Shown in pieces: positions 13,227 to 24,865 of a DNA stretch of 64,000 nucleotides. Within the stretch, counting starts at the first letter, position 1, and every line of letters starts with the position of its first letter. The stretch is from Bradysia coprophila (Eukaryota > Arthropoda > Insecta > Diptera > Sciaridae). The notes below the pieces were generated by a model. That model was given only the letters and a program-made list of their open reading frames with translations. It searched no databases and was not told the DNA's origin. Made by a program: the position numbers and the translations under genes. The stretch covers positions 7,242,501 through 7,306,500 of the forward strand of contig NW_023503608.1 of NCBI RefSeq assembly GCF_014529535.1. The letters are read 5' to 3'.

Positions 13227-16200
13227 TGCCAATTAGTTACCTTAGTCATAGTCACATATTTATCCAGCACAGTAGCTATAAGAGTAGATTGGAATACAAA
13301 TACTGGTCCGATAATACCGCCAACATCAACATTACCACCAGTACCAAAACCACCATTCCGAGAACCAGCACCTGTGTGGGAAGATCAATCGCATGATATT
13401 CCTAATCCAAACACATACAAGTGAGTATTTTGTTATCATCACACTCAAAAACTAAGAGCTTTCTTCTCTGTCTCTTACTGAAATTCAAAGACAATTCAAA
13501 AATTTAACAAGAAATTTCCCAAAGACTTGAGGGGAAATTTAAAGACTTTAAGTTATTTTAACATTCTAGGCATTAAATTTTATGTGCTCCAGCCCGCTTT
13601 ATCCGAGGCGAGGCCGAAACACACGAATTTTTTACTTTTATCTTGAGTTTTGTAATGGCCTATATGTATATGTTAGGAATGCCGTCGAAGTCGAACGCTC
13701 ATGAAAAGAACGATTTTCGACCCGCAAACATAAAAAATAAATTAAACTCTTACAATTGCCAAAATAACAAATTTACCTGCATACCTGTTGAACAAGTTTT
13801 GAGTATCAGTCGTTGCAGCCTAAACCCAGAAATATATCTCATCATAACAGAATGTTTGTATCATTTCATAAAGTTTGAGTCATTTTTCTCATATACTTTC
13901 CAGATATGTACCGCCACCACCATCCCGGCCCAAGTTGAATAACCCCGAAGATGATAGACAAAGACAATTGCAAAAGGAGCAACAACAACAACAAAATCAA
14001 CACAAAAACCAATTACATCAGGATCCAACAGCAGCAAGTCCAACTGCAGCAACTTCAACTACAACGACGACCACATTAGCACCAACATACGGAACCATTG
14101 TGCATCATCCGAATCAGATTCAAGATGTTAATAAGCCCGTTAGCAGTTTGGCTGTTCAATACATTCCGAACTACGGAAATCAATATGTGGCAGTGGTGCC
14201 AACGTATCAAAAAATCGATTACTTGAACGATAACAATGTTTATGATAATTCTGGCAAATACGATAAATACGACAAATATAATGACAAATATTTGGCGAAA
14301 CTGAGGAAATTCAAGGCGTACGAACAACAAAAAGTGAAATATGTGCCTTATTACCAACCGGTAAGTAAATTTTGTTTTAAAAATCTCTTTCGATGGTAAA
14401 TAGGATGCGTCACATGGATTGAATATGATAGAAATGTTGTCGTTTGTCCCCTTCGCAGCACTTTCTGTAGCCTATGCCAATACGGCATAGATTTGGTCTT
14501 GTGGGGAACTGTTCTGCATGTGGCCTCTCGGTCTTCACTTGGTAGATGGGATTCCACTTGTCTCCCTAATAATTTTTTGAAGTGTTCAAGCACTGATTGA
14601 AACAAAATATCCCAAGGAAGACATTTAAAAACCGAAAAATGAAAGACATTAGTTCAACAACGAACTCTCAAGATTGTCTGATTCATAAAATCTTTGTTCA
14701 TGACCGATAAATTAATTGTAATGCTTATTGAAACGAATAATAATTACGTAACAACATGATACCAGAAATATATTTTTTTGGATGTTGTAAGCTTCTTCGA
14801 TTAATCTCTTTAACATTTTTTTTGTATACTTACGACGTTATTTATCAATTCATTATGTCAATATACAACCACCTATATGTAACATTCGTGTATACAGACT
14901 TTAGAGCTTTAAATCTCTAAAAATATCTTTCAAGCTCAAGTGATTGCAACTGCTGATTTATACCTTTATTTTTCACCAAATCGAGATAAAATCCCTGCAT
15001 TGTTGATTTCATTGAATGAGGGTTTTAATAATTCATTGTACGAATAAACGCAGTGTGTGTACCGTATGTACATTAATATTAATGATAATGAATATGAGTG
15101 ATTACAATCTGGCTCGCATATAAATAAAAAAATTATTTTTTGATTATATTCTCAACTCGTTCTCTTGTTTACTCATAAATACCCGCAAAAATTGGAAACT
15201 CCTTTGTACGTGTTAGGTTGATGTTTCACTGCAACTATTTACTGATTTTTTATCAGTTGAATTACGTAACTGTTGTCTATCCAAACAAGTATAAAGAAAT
15301 TGAATTCGGTCGAAAGCTATCATGATTTCCATATATTTCCTCTAACCGTTTTCGCTCCCATTTCACGTAGTTTGAACAAAATTGGAGAAGATTGGAGATT
15401 CCATATGTGACGTTACAGTGGTGAATCTTTAAGTGGTATAAACCAAAAATTTATGTTACTACCGCTGAATGGTTGCTAATAATCCTTCAACCACATTTTC
15501 CGAACACACAATGATGTGATTAATTTTCGTTGATCTCAACAACATGATAATAGTAATTTTGTTATGATGATTTCATTGTGCCAAATCATACTCATAAAGA
15601 AAAAGTAATTTGTTCATTTCAATTCGTGGAGGTCTGGGTTGGGTTTATTTTGATGGCATACACTAAACGATTTTTATTCAACGGACCTGCCGAGACATTA
15701 AAATTAAAAGTTTTCAATGAATCGTCATAATTTTATTTTATTCGTAACGAGGCGTAGCAACGAACGATAATATTTTATAGCATTTTCTGATGCAACTCTT
15801 TTGCAAATAAGAATAAGTTCCTGCCGTACTGTTCTTTCGTCCAAAAATAATTGCTTCAATTTTAGAGAGAAAATTTTAAGAACAACTGAAAGGCCTACTC
15901 AATCTACACGAGCAACCAGTGCATTATCCTAAAGGGCCATGAAGGGGAGCGGGACCCGAAATTCGTAATTTTTCGCGTAACCCATGCAGGTTCTTGAATG
16001 TTTCCTTAAAGTTTTCTTAAACTTGAATTGAACTTGAACAATTCTCAGCATTCAATTTTAAAACTGAGTAGGAGGAGGAGGAGCAGGTCTTATGACTCAA
16101 AACTTTTTTTTTTTGGTTTTGCTCGACTATCAGACCTAATATTATTCCAAAAACAAAACTTAAAATTTTCCTGTACCCAATGAACTCTGACCGACCGAGT

Positions 16201-17669
16201 ATGTAGCTAAATATTCTGTAAACACTGTGATTGCATTGATTCAGAGTTGCATGGATTGTACTTTGTACACATTACGTCATAAATAATATTTAATAATCTA
16301 CGACAAATTAATGCCAATTTAGAAACAATCACCGGTATATAATCTCAGTTCAATGCAAAATCATTTCCCGCATCATCGGATGTTTCACCCAGTTAAATGT
16401 TGCATATATTTATCGCGTGCATGTGCCCGCATTTTTTTCTTTAACGAGACAATATTAAACTTGTTCCATTTCCATTTCATCTATTATTCATAAGCCATTC
16501 GATTATGAGTTATTCAAGAAAATTTCATTCGACACATAGTGCAAAGAAAGCACCATATTTCGCTGAAGTAACAGAGGTTTGGTCAAGAAATTAAACTAAT
16601 AATCGTATACATGTAAGCACCAGCAATCTCACAAAATTCAATATGAATTCACTAATTTAACGAAAGTCTATGGGTCGGGTCTATGGTATCACATCGTAAA
16701 ATTCCATACGCTCAATTATATCTATGTCTGGCCAGTAGTTCATAGGATTTTTTGTTTGTTTTTTTCTACTGCATTAAAGCTTTACGAAGAACTATTATCC
16801 AAGACATCGAAATATTTTGTTCCTTCCTGCATTCAATTGATAAACTCTGCGCTTTCGTGTCATTAAGCATTTGGATCTAAGCGATAAAAAACCAAACCTA
16901 TCTGCCTAGCAATGTCTTGTGGCATTTTTGATGTCTATAAAAATAATTGGTCAACGACTTACACTATGCACAATGCTGCACATATTGCCTGTTTATGCGA
17001 AACATGTATTATATGGTACTTATGTACGTGGTGTGGTATACATCCTGAGCAATGCATTCAGTGTGCCATAGATACATATAGCTACATAATATACAATTCG
17101 TTGACTTGTTGCCGTATATAACGAAGTGCACAAAATGTAACTCGTAATGATTGGACATTAATTATGACACAGTCGTCCCCACATAGTGTTTACAAGAATG
17201 TTTTATTGACATGGATTATATCATAGATTTCACTATTTTGTTTGTCATTTTGACCACTTATTGTCAGATGAATACCATGTGGGTCAATTGTTGTCGTATT
17301 TCGATTAAATCTGTTAGTTTTTTTTTTTTTTGTTTGAAGCATCGTTTATAGTGCGATGAAACATCTTCGTTTTGAGTGAGATCAGTAATCTTTTACTTCT
17401 TTAGTTTAGCCATACTTTTTGCTATATAAGGGAACAAAGCTCATATCTTATTTTTGTCGTTGCTGTCTGTAACAAATAAATAGACATTGCATTAGATCAT
17501 CGAAAAAAATCCTAAATCAAACGATTTCCAAAGATCAGAAATAACAAAACAATAAAAAAAAACTTTTTCATAGGTATACAACTACATTCCACAAGCGCCG
17601 CAATTTTATCAACAACTACCGAGTCTACAGCCACCACCCCAATGGAATCAATACTACAACAGCGCTTAA
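13227..17669 (+). CDS. Secreted Pro/Gln/Tyr-rich protein of unknown function (3 clear coding exons)
   Basis: Exons 13227-13420, 13904-14360 and 17574-17669 join in frame (donors GTGAGT and GTAAGT; acceptors TTTCCAG and CATAG) to give about 247 residues ending at TAA. The first exon opens in a hydrophobic stretch, CQLVTLVIVTYLSSTVA, which looks like the core of a signal peptide with cleavage after STVA, so the start codon lies in an upstream exon. The best candidate is a tiny exon at 12818-12835 (MLMESW) before a GTGAGA donor, in phase 0. An alternative, MKIF at 12150, lacks a good donor. The mature chain has no recognised domain: proline-rich segments near the N-terminus, a Gln/Asn run, a Ser/Thr/Ala linker, then Tyr-rich repeats such as KYDKYDKYNDKY and a Pro/Gln/Tyr tail. 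Composition suggests an extracellular structural (cuticle or eggshell) protein, but this is inference. No 3' coding exon is expected beyond the TAA. Confidence 0.7.
14361..17573 (+). other. Intron of the secreted-protein gene (3.2 kb)
   Basis: Starts GTAAGT and ends CATAG. At about 14440-14560 it holds a GC-richer island with the hairpin CTATGCCAATACGGCATAG, discussed under findings. A short AGG microsatellite lies near 16072. No nested gene was recognised. Confidence 0.55.
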
Positions 17670-18055
17670 AAATTTTACCGAGTGAATGCATTTTATGTCA
17701 CAGAGTCTTTTTTTTTAAATTGAAAATTATTATTCGGATATCTTTTTTTTGTACATTTACCATGACCAAAATTTGAGTTTCATCTTTTGATGCCTTCTCA
17801 ATTGTATTCGTCCCATATCTGATTCAATGTTTTCCGTAAATGTTCGGTACATGAGTGAATATCTTTCAGGTGACATGAAAAGATGAAATTTAACTTGTGG
17901 TCACTGTAAAACATTATTTTGATAAAAAATTTTGTGTGGTCTCAATTCAGTATTAAAAAGGAAATTATAAAAAGAAATCTCATGTACATAAAGTGACAAA
18001 TATGTTTAAAAGAAATGTAAAAATATCAAAATTGTGATGACAAAAAGAAAATTTG

Positions 18056-18061
18056 AATAAA
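18056..18061 (+). terminator. Poly(A) signal for the secreted-protein gene
   Basis: AATAAA about 390 bases after the TAA, in an A-rich stretch; the first canonical hexamer in a sensible position downstream of the last exon. Confidence 0.45.
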
Positions 18062-18167
18062 TAAACACCAAAATTAGATGTACCGTATTTTGTCTATAAG
18101 GAAAGTAATTGCCTAATCTACAGGAAGCCACATTAGTTGTCCCAGAAGAAGGACTGGTCACATACGA

Positions 18168-18640
18168 TTGTTCAAAGAGAACTTAATGTTGTCAGTGAAC
18201 AAGAGAAACGACTACAAGACGGTTTGCAGCAACATATATCACTTTGTAGCGTTCGCCGTCGATTGTCTTGGTGGTTGGTCCAAGGAGGCGCAGACATTCG
18301 GTTTCGAGTTAGGAAGAAAATTCAAACTTAGTACAGGTGAGCCAAAGCACCTAGCAGGGTAATAGAGGTTTTTAAACGTCAAATAGAGTAGTATTTTTTT
18401 ACCAATAATACCATTAGCAGCCTTAATGGTAATTTTGCAATGACATTAAGAAAAAAAGTTATGGAAATATTCGGATACTTCGATTAAAGTACAACTTTAT
18501 TTTTTTCTATTACCCTGCTGGCTGCTTTGGGTGAGCCGAAATCTTTTTCCTACTTTCGACAAAGGGTGAGCATTGCAATACAAAGAGGGAACTCGGCGAG
18601 TGTGTTGGGAACGATACCTTCGGGTTCATCCTTGAATAAA
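18168..18640 (+). pseudogene. Reverse-transcriptase remnant of a non-LTR retroelement, interrupted
   Basis: Two in-frame pieces (18168-18343 and 18530 to about 18640) resemble the C-terminal part of an invertebrate retroelement polymerase: the first ends with a motif around LGRKFKLSTGEP and the second continues with RQRVSIAIQRGNSASVLG. This pattern (TG-D/E-P followed by QR-SIA-QRGN-AS-LG) is common at the end of LINE-type polymerases. A 186-bp element with an 8-bp duplication splits it. The rest of the element is missing, so it is a dead fragment. The assignment to a LINE clade is not possible from this piece. Confidence 0.55.
18344..18529. mobile_element. hAT-like MITE (186 bp) inside the RT remnant
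   Basis: The ends are inverted repeats, AAAGCACCTAGCAGGGTAAT and its near-complement ATTACCCTGCTGGCTGCTTT. The flanks repeat GGTGAGCC (18336-18343 and 18530-18537), an 8-bp target duplication as made by hAT transposases. Removal of the element plus one duplication restores the reading frame of the host remnant. Confidence 0.75.
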
Positions 18641-18659
18641 GTTTATTACTTCAGGTAAT

Positions 18660-21200
18660 GGAATAATGTAGAATAATGTTTCATGTATCTCAACGTATAA
18701 ATTATGTTGGAAGAATAAAAAATGATTCAGTCCAAGAATGTTGTCAAAATGTTACTCGTAATGTAAATTTAACTATACAATGCTCACATTTCTTTTACAT
18801 TTGCCATGAATATTTCAATAGCATCAAAAATTGACTCTTAGCAGCATTTTTACTTTTCTACGCTATGGCGGATCATGCCAGGAGTCGTTATTGGGAACTT
18901 TATCTGAAAAATTTCTAAAAAAAATCGAAAAATTTCGAAAAAAATTTTGACTAAAAAAATTTGGAATTTTTTCAGAATTTTTCAGAACTTTTTAAAATTT
19001 CAGAATTAAAATTCTAAATAATAAGCCCTGGATCACGCGCTGACTAATATTTTCCAAATAATGGCAGTTAAAAAACATTACCATAAAGCCAAAACATCGC
19101 CTAATCGATCCAATATCGAAAATTAGCCAAATACTCTTTAAACTCTAAAAAAATTGAACAACGTGGACAGCTAGCTAAATTATTTTTCCAAGTGCTAGTG
19201 TTTATTGCTTTAGAGAGTATCACACTGAAATTTTACCGGAAATTACACCCAAATCTATTACTTCCTTTGATTTAACATTCATTTTAAGTCTTAACATTTA
19301 TTTCGCTACGTATAGACGACATTACTCCGAGCGTCCGAGTTAATCGATTACCAGTAATTGTTTTCGAACTATCTAAACATCCAATGAAAACGAAATTGAA
19401 ATCTTTCCATGATTTTATACAATAATTGTGAATAAAAATAAACCAGATTTAAGGCACCTATTACTTCAACACTTAAAATTCCGTACCAGACGATCCAAGG
19501 TCATTTGGAGTAAATTACCTGTTTTTTTTTGTTATTGATGGTATGTTGAACATTACGCAAAAAAAGCGTGAAGATTATTTTTTTCAAATATTATTTGGTT
19601 CTGTGCACCATTCGTATCGATGCGATGGAATCTTTATACACACTTTAAATGGTCAATTAAAAACAATTTTTTATGCGACATGAACCTTTTATATTTGTAA
19701 AAGTTGTTCGAAGTGCTGGATATATTTAACACGGCGGCCGCGCCGGTAGGATAAGTGGCATTTTAAAGTACAAATGGAATTGTTTTGGTCGTATACGCAA
19801 AAACTCAAATTGAAGAACTTGAAGAATGTAAATCTTTTAAGTAAACAAATTAAAATATTCGAGGCGAATATGCGTTGCCTCATGTTGTTTACATTCTTTT
19901 TATTTACGACGTAATGTTACTCTTGATTCTTCCTTTTCATTTACGAATGGAGTTCGTCATTGAGTTTGTGCATAAAATTATACACTCACACTCATTATAT
20001 CGATAAACCCAATCAACACTTGTTCTTAATATGATTTTTGAATACTCTTCTTTAACGTCCAGTTAAAGTGGTTTTTCGAGTTATAGCTTCTCATGCTATA
20101 AAAAAAACAAAAGCGATTAACTACGATGATTATTTGGTTTCGAAATCCAAATAAGAGCCGAGAACCTTGTCAATACTCTAAATTAGATTTAATTATTCGA
20201 ACTCATTAAAAGTTTCACTGCCGCTTGATTTAGTGTGAAGTGTTTTCTGGCTGAAACCATCCAAAGCTAAGTAGTGTAATTAAATAAGACGGCAACGCGA
20301 AGCCTCCTACGAAAACGAGCCAAGCTATTAAGTGTTCACATTATAGAATATTCGACACTGAGACTAAAATCTACTTTTTCTGAATTTAGTTGTAGGGTCA
20401 ACCGAATATATGCTAAGTTTACTTTAGTAGCTTCACCAGCTGGCTCATTCACCTAGCATCTAGCGAAGTAGAAGAAAATGGTATATATCCAAAAGCGTAG
20501 TTTCTAATCTAATAATATAACTTTTGAACAGTGTAAAAATTTGAAATTATCTAGCACACTATCGTGATTACAAACTTTAAAAAAATTGTAAAGTTCCCAG
20601 AAATTTATTCCCTTCATTATACATTCTACAAATAATTTTAAATTATTTTTGAGGAAAAAATGATTTAAACCTGATAGAATTAACTTTAAGTTGTCATACC
20701 TACACAACCCCGACGAGGCGACATCCGTATCGGCGCCAAAGGTGTATCAAAAATGGAAATATTTACGCAAAATAATGGGATATTTTAACACTTGCGCATT
20801 TATGCATAAACACAAAAGACAGACGATAACAAACCCATTAGCCGAATTCCATTTTCTGCACGTACGGGGCTGGAACATACTTCTAAAAAAACTAACAATC
20901 ATCTGAATATAATTATGTGTCTCTAGATATTTTTAATGATTTGCCGATTTTGAGGTGCGTATATATAAGCGCATATGCTGTGCTCATATTTTGTCTGTTT
21001 CGATTGGAACACAATTTCTGAATTTTGTTTCCTATTCGTCGAACAAACCTCTTTAATTAATAATCAGGAAGCAATTTTATCCGTTACTAAAACTAGCTTA
21101 AGATTGACATCACGAAGTCTTCAGGCGAATGGGGAACAAGAGGTCACTGATCTATATGCTCGTTGGGTTCGTCTTTCAATTCTACAGAATACGTGACTTT
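18660..21200. other. Intergenic DNA, no gene recognised
   Basis: AT-rich with a low-complexity A/T stretch of repeated GAAAAATTTC-like words at about 18900-19030. An isolated GC patch CGGCGGCCGCGCCGG near 19733 stands out from its surroundings. No coding region is supported. Confidence 0.45.
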
Positions 21201-21216
21201 CATTTTGGGTGAAAAA

Positions 21217-21370
21217 TAGAATAATGAACACGTTCGGTGTATTTTGTGCGAAGAGTAGTAGATCAGTGAACACTTTCGGTGTATTTTGGGGGTGTATTTT
21301 GGGCAAAAAGTTGATTAGTGAATACTTTCAGTGGTTGAAAAGTTTATTTTACTTTCAATGTATTTTGTTG
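21217..21370 (+). repeat. Degenerate tandem repeats (GTGAACACTTTCGGTGTATTTTG-type)
   Basis: Three to four imperfect copies of a unit containing GAACACKTTCGGTGTATTTTG with variable spacing, the last ones decayed. Non-coding in appearance. Confidence 0.5.
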
Positions 21371-21491
21371 AGTTTGGCACTTGTAAGTCGGCGCCACTGC
21401 GACAAGATAATAGTATGTTACATACCAAGGATCGAAAAGGTGTGTTTTAGACCCAGGTGGTGAAAACGTCCAGGGATGGAGCGACGCGAAG

Positions 21492-21545
21492 TATACTATT
21501 ATACTATACTATATGTATACTATATGTATACTATATGTATACTAT
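21492..21545 (+). repeat. 11-bp tandem repeat (ACTATATGTAT)n
   Basis: Three full copies of ACTATATGTAT plus flanking partial ACTAT units; a simple AT minisatellite. Confidence 0.8.
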
Positions 21546-21630
21546 TTTTCTTCCTGGAGTACCAAAGTCACATTCCGAACAAAACATAACAACAGATTTG
21601 CACGCCATATTCAGCTGCGATCTCTATACC

Positions 21631-21775
21631 ACATGCGAGATCGTATGCGATATCACAAAATCTCATGCGATATCACAATATCACATGCGAGATTGCATTC
21701 GATATAACAAAATATAATGCGAGATCGCATGCGATATCACAAAATCTGATGCGAGATCGCATTTAATATCACATG
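21631..21775. repeat. Palindromic tandem array (ATGCGAGATCGCAT unit)
   Basis: About four to five units of roughly 32-36 bases, each combining ATGCGAGATCGCAT (self-complementary) with GCGATATCACAAAATCTG. Several units have lost one half of the palindrome. No coding potential. Confidence 0.7.
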
Positions 21776-22171
21776 TGTAGCATTTTCATTTGTTATAGTA
21801 CATGACACATCTGGAAAAGAATAAAGATAGGATCGAAAATGACATAAGCGGGAATGAAAATTGAGAGAAAAAAGTGTCGGAGAATGTTGCTCTTTCGGTA
21901 CTAAATTTGGTGAGTGAATGTGACGGTTTTGGTACTTCAGGAAGAAAAATACTTTCATACGGCACCTACCAACCTTTGTAAAAATTTTCTTTCCTGCTTT
22001 AGAAATGGATTGTTGGGAGGAGAAGAACAAGTAGGAGTTGAATACTGATTTTGTCAACAATGCTTTTGCCGGCAAGTCCCGAGAAACACTCTTTTGCTTC
22101 AGTTGCAAACTGCAGTGGCAGCTCAATCATGCAATGGAAAGCAGAAGCGTTATGCTTAGTTTCCTCTTACC

Positions 22172-22274
22172 AAAAAAAGTACTCTGTGTGAGAGACAAAA
22201 TTGAATTTTTTCAATTTTTCTTTGTTTATTTGACAGATTGCTCTCTCACGGCTCTCTCACGGAGTACTTTTTTT
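22172..22274. mobile_element. Inverted-repeat element (about 100 bp)
   Basis: AAAAAAAGTACTCTGTGTGAGAG on the left is complementary to CTCTCACGGAGTACTTTTTTT on the right. Inside, GGCTCTCTCACGG is a second partial copy of the right end. Probably a small MITE. Confidence 0.5.
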
Positions 22275-22652
22275 GAGTGGAATGGGCACTTTAGCCGTTA
22301 CGCCTTTGACTTGTATTGTGTTAGTTGAGTGACAAATTGCATACACTTTTCCATTGAAAGATCGTTACTTTTGCGATTATTTAAATATCGATTGGCAAAG
22401 CATTGAAAAAAGTTTAATTTCATAAATTTTATCATGCTCCGCGATAGACGATGGAATAACTACAGTCAAGCCTCAATCAAACTTAAACATGAAAAACGAA
22501 TCTATCCAAAGAATGATGATAAGAGAATATGTGTTGGCAATTGATGATAAAACGCTCGTGCAAGCCATTCTTATCTCAAAATAATACAAAAATTGTAGCG
22601 GCAACCGGTGTATCTCTAAATATTTTTCTGCCGGTTAAAACAATTTGCTTCG

Positions 22653-22667
22653 TTCAGTTTCAGTTAG
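22653..22667 (+). promoter_or_regulatory. Candidate initiator of the GST gene
   Basis: TTCAGTTTCAGTTAG contains two overlapping TCAGTT initiators only 10-20 bases before the GST start codon. No TATA box at the proper distance is clear. Confidence 0.35.
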
Positions 22668-22676
22668 GCTACCAAC

Positions 22677-23409
22677 ATGGCAAAACCGATTTTATACTTT
22701 ACGTCTGGCTCGCAGCCATGCCGAGCGGTTTTACTGTTGATTAGACATCTAAATCTGGACGTTGAAGTGAAAGTTATCGACTTGTTTCACGGTGAACAAC
22801 ATTCTGCGGAGTTTTTAAAAATAAATCCTGCCCATGAGGTACCAACGCTAGTCGATGGAGACTTCGTGTTGACAGAATCTCGAGCAATTTTGGCATATCT
22901 GATCAACTCTAGAAAAGCGGGAAGTGATCTGTATCCAACAGATCCACAGGCAAGAGCGAGAGTTGATCAACGTCTCAATTACGATCATGTTTTGTTCAAC
23001 AAAAACACATCGATGTATGTAAGTGCACAGATTGAAACGAACTAACATTCTGTAACTAATCGAAAAATATTAACAAATACTTTCAATAATTTTGAAGCGA
23101 CCGCTCATTTTCGGTGAAATTGCGGCTATTGTTCCACAAGCACGTGACGCTGTCATTAATACTGTAAAAGTCATTGAAACGTTCCTCGAGAATTCAAAGT
23201 GGATCGCTGGCGATAATCTCACCATCGCCGATTTCTCCGCTCTTGCTAACATTTCAACCATAGTCGAATTTGGATATGACTTGACGCAACATATGAATTT
23301 AAATCGTTGGTATGAGCAATGCAAATCGCTGAACGGCTTTGAAGAGAATTTAGAAGGAGCTAAGTTATTGGCTTCCATTGTGAAGAGCAAGACCGACACA
23401 ATATTTTGA
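22677..23409 (+). CDS. Glutathione S-transferase, insect delta/epsilon type
   Basis: Exons 22677-23018 and 23098-23409 join in phase 0 (donor GTAAGT, acceptor TTGAAG) to encode 217 residues, the normal length for the family. It is expected to be a soluble enzyme conjugating glutathione to electrophiles in detoxification. The N-terminal thioredoxin-like domain (about 1-80) shows the catalytic serine in GSQPCR (Ser12), the cis-proline motif NPAHEVPTL (50-58) and the ESRAI motif (67-71) that binds glutathione. The second exon gives the all-helical C-terminal domain, including WIAGDNLTIADFS, the N-capping motif typical of GSTs, and NRWYEQCK. The segment RPLIFGE at the start of exon 2 resembles epsilon enzymes, so epsilon is slightly favoured over delta. 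The intron is only 79 bases. No other GST copy lies in the window, although these genes are often clustered. Confidence 0.93.
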
Positions 23410-23657
23410 AGATAAAATTATTATGTTGTCCGTGTCCGTACAATGTGTCGCAACAATACTCTCTATAGCAAACAAACTCTCAGCTCTCTGAGTCAAATTC
23501 ATACCTTATTTCTATGTATTCTACAAACACTATTCTACATATTGACTGACTACGCCGTAATATATGTAAATACATGTAAATTAAAAAGGCAGCTTGACCC
23601 TTTCACCACCTTAAAAAAGTAGTTTGATTGCTAGAGAGAGTATTGGTCGCAATCAAT

Positions 23658-23663
23658 AATAAA
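23658..23663 (+). terminator. Poly(A) signal for the GST gene
   Basis: AATAAA within CAATAATAAAAG, about 250 bases after the stop codon. Confidence 0.45.
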
Positions 23664-24579
23664 AGTTACTAAGCAGAAAAATTTCTTATCTGCCGAGATA
23701 AGCTAAATTCATTAGCCACTTGTTGGAGATAATACAGAATGTGTTTGACTGTTGCTAAAGCTTTTGAACAAAAATTATGATTAAATTCAGGCGAGCATGT
23801 ACATACACTACTGTACAATTATCTGTGTTAAAATTGGAAGTATTGCCCTTTTTCGAATTTTCTATGTGTTTTTTATCTTATCACATACGCACGGTGCTCG
23901 GATGTCAAAATTACTTAACTAGAAGTTTAATTCAAAAATTACACTTCAGGTCTATGTTGTTGTCTCGTTTTCGCTTATGTGATAAAATAGAGTACACACT
24001 TGTCACTATCAGTCTCGGCAAGCCTCGACTTCTTCGTGATAAGTGTGTAATATATAATAATTGTCAGATGGCGTAAGTACCAACTGGTGTTGGAGTGTGT
24101 CTTGGGAGAAACACTGATGGCTCTTAAATTCTCGCGCAGTGTTTACTTCAATAGTATATCACATACAAAGAAAGTGAGTCATGATTGCACAAATTCGAAT
24201 TTGAGCTAAGGCTAATCACATCTGACTGTACACAAGGACTGTAAGAGCGCGTGAATTGCAGATGTTGTACAAGATTCTATAGCACTAGGATAGAATTGGG
24301 ATAGGGTGGGCAGGAAAGCCGTTGGTTTCCAAGCACCTAAGCCGTTAATTGTGGCCTGGTTGCATTTCCACATTTTTTGTGAAATTTACTACTTTTGTGA
24401 GTTGTTAATCATGTGATTGAGGTGTTGCTTATGGCATGGCATAATACACGATTGTGAATTATGAGAACTGCGCTCAAAGTCTAATTTTTCTTGAAGTCTA
24501 ATTCGGCCGATAGAGCTAATTAGCATTAGCTATTAGCAGCTACTACTCACATACTATTATAGGAAAAACCCTATGAACT

Positions 24580-24655
24580 ATGCCTGAGACGGGAGTCGAA
24601 CTCGTAACATATAGGGCGTGAGTTCATTATTAGACCATTAGCAGTAAAATTTTAA
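24580..24655 (-). repeat. tRNA-like fragment, probable SINE head
   Basis: Read on the minus strand the segment has an A-box-like TGCTAATGGTCTAATAATG and a B-box-like ACGAGTTCGACTCCCG, spaced as in tRNAs. No acceptor stem closes, so it is not a functional tRNA gene. It directly adjoins the deleted repeat at 24664. Confidence 0.45.
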
Positions 24656-24663
24656 AACAAGGT

Positions 24664-24865
24664 GTCAGAACAGTCGGAGCGACCTATTTCGTACGTGAAC
24701 CTAGTGCGTCCGTATCCCTAATCCGTCAGTAGCCCATTTTTTTATTGTGGAATTGTCATCTATAACCAGAGGCCAATGCTTTGCTACCGTCTGCTTCGAA
24801 TTCCACATGTTACAAATGGCATAGCGATCCTATAAGCCCCAGTACTTCGTAAGGGGGCTAAAAAA
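24664..24865 (+). mobile_element. Short internally deleted copy of the repeat at 26.3-27.4 kb
   Basis: It begins GTCAGAACAGTCGGAGCG and ends with CCGTCTGCTTCGAATTCCA ... CCTATAAGCCCC ... GGGGGCTAAAAA, matching both ends of the longer copy at 26297-27435 but lacking about 0.9 kb of the interior, including the octamer array. Confidence 0.65.
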
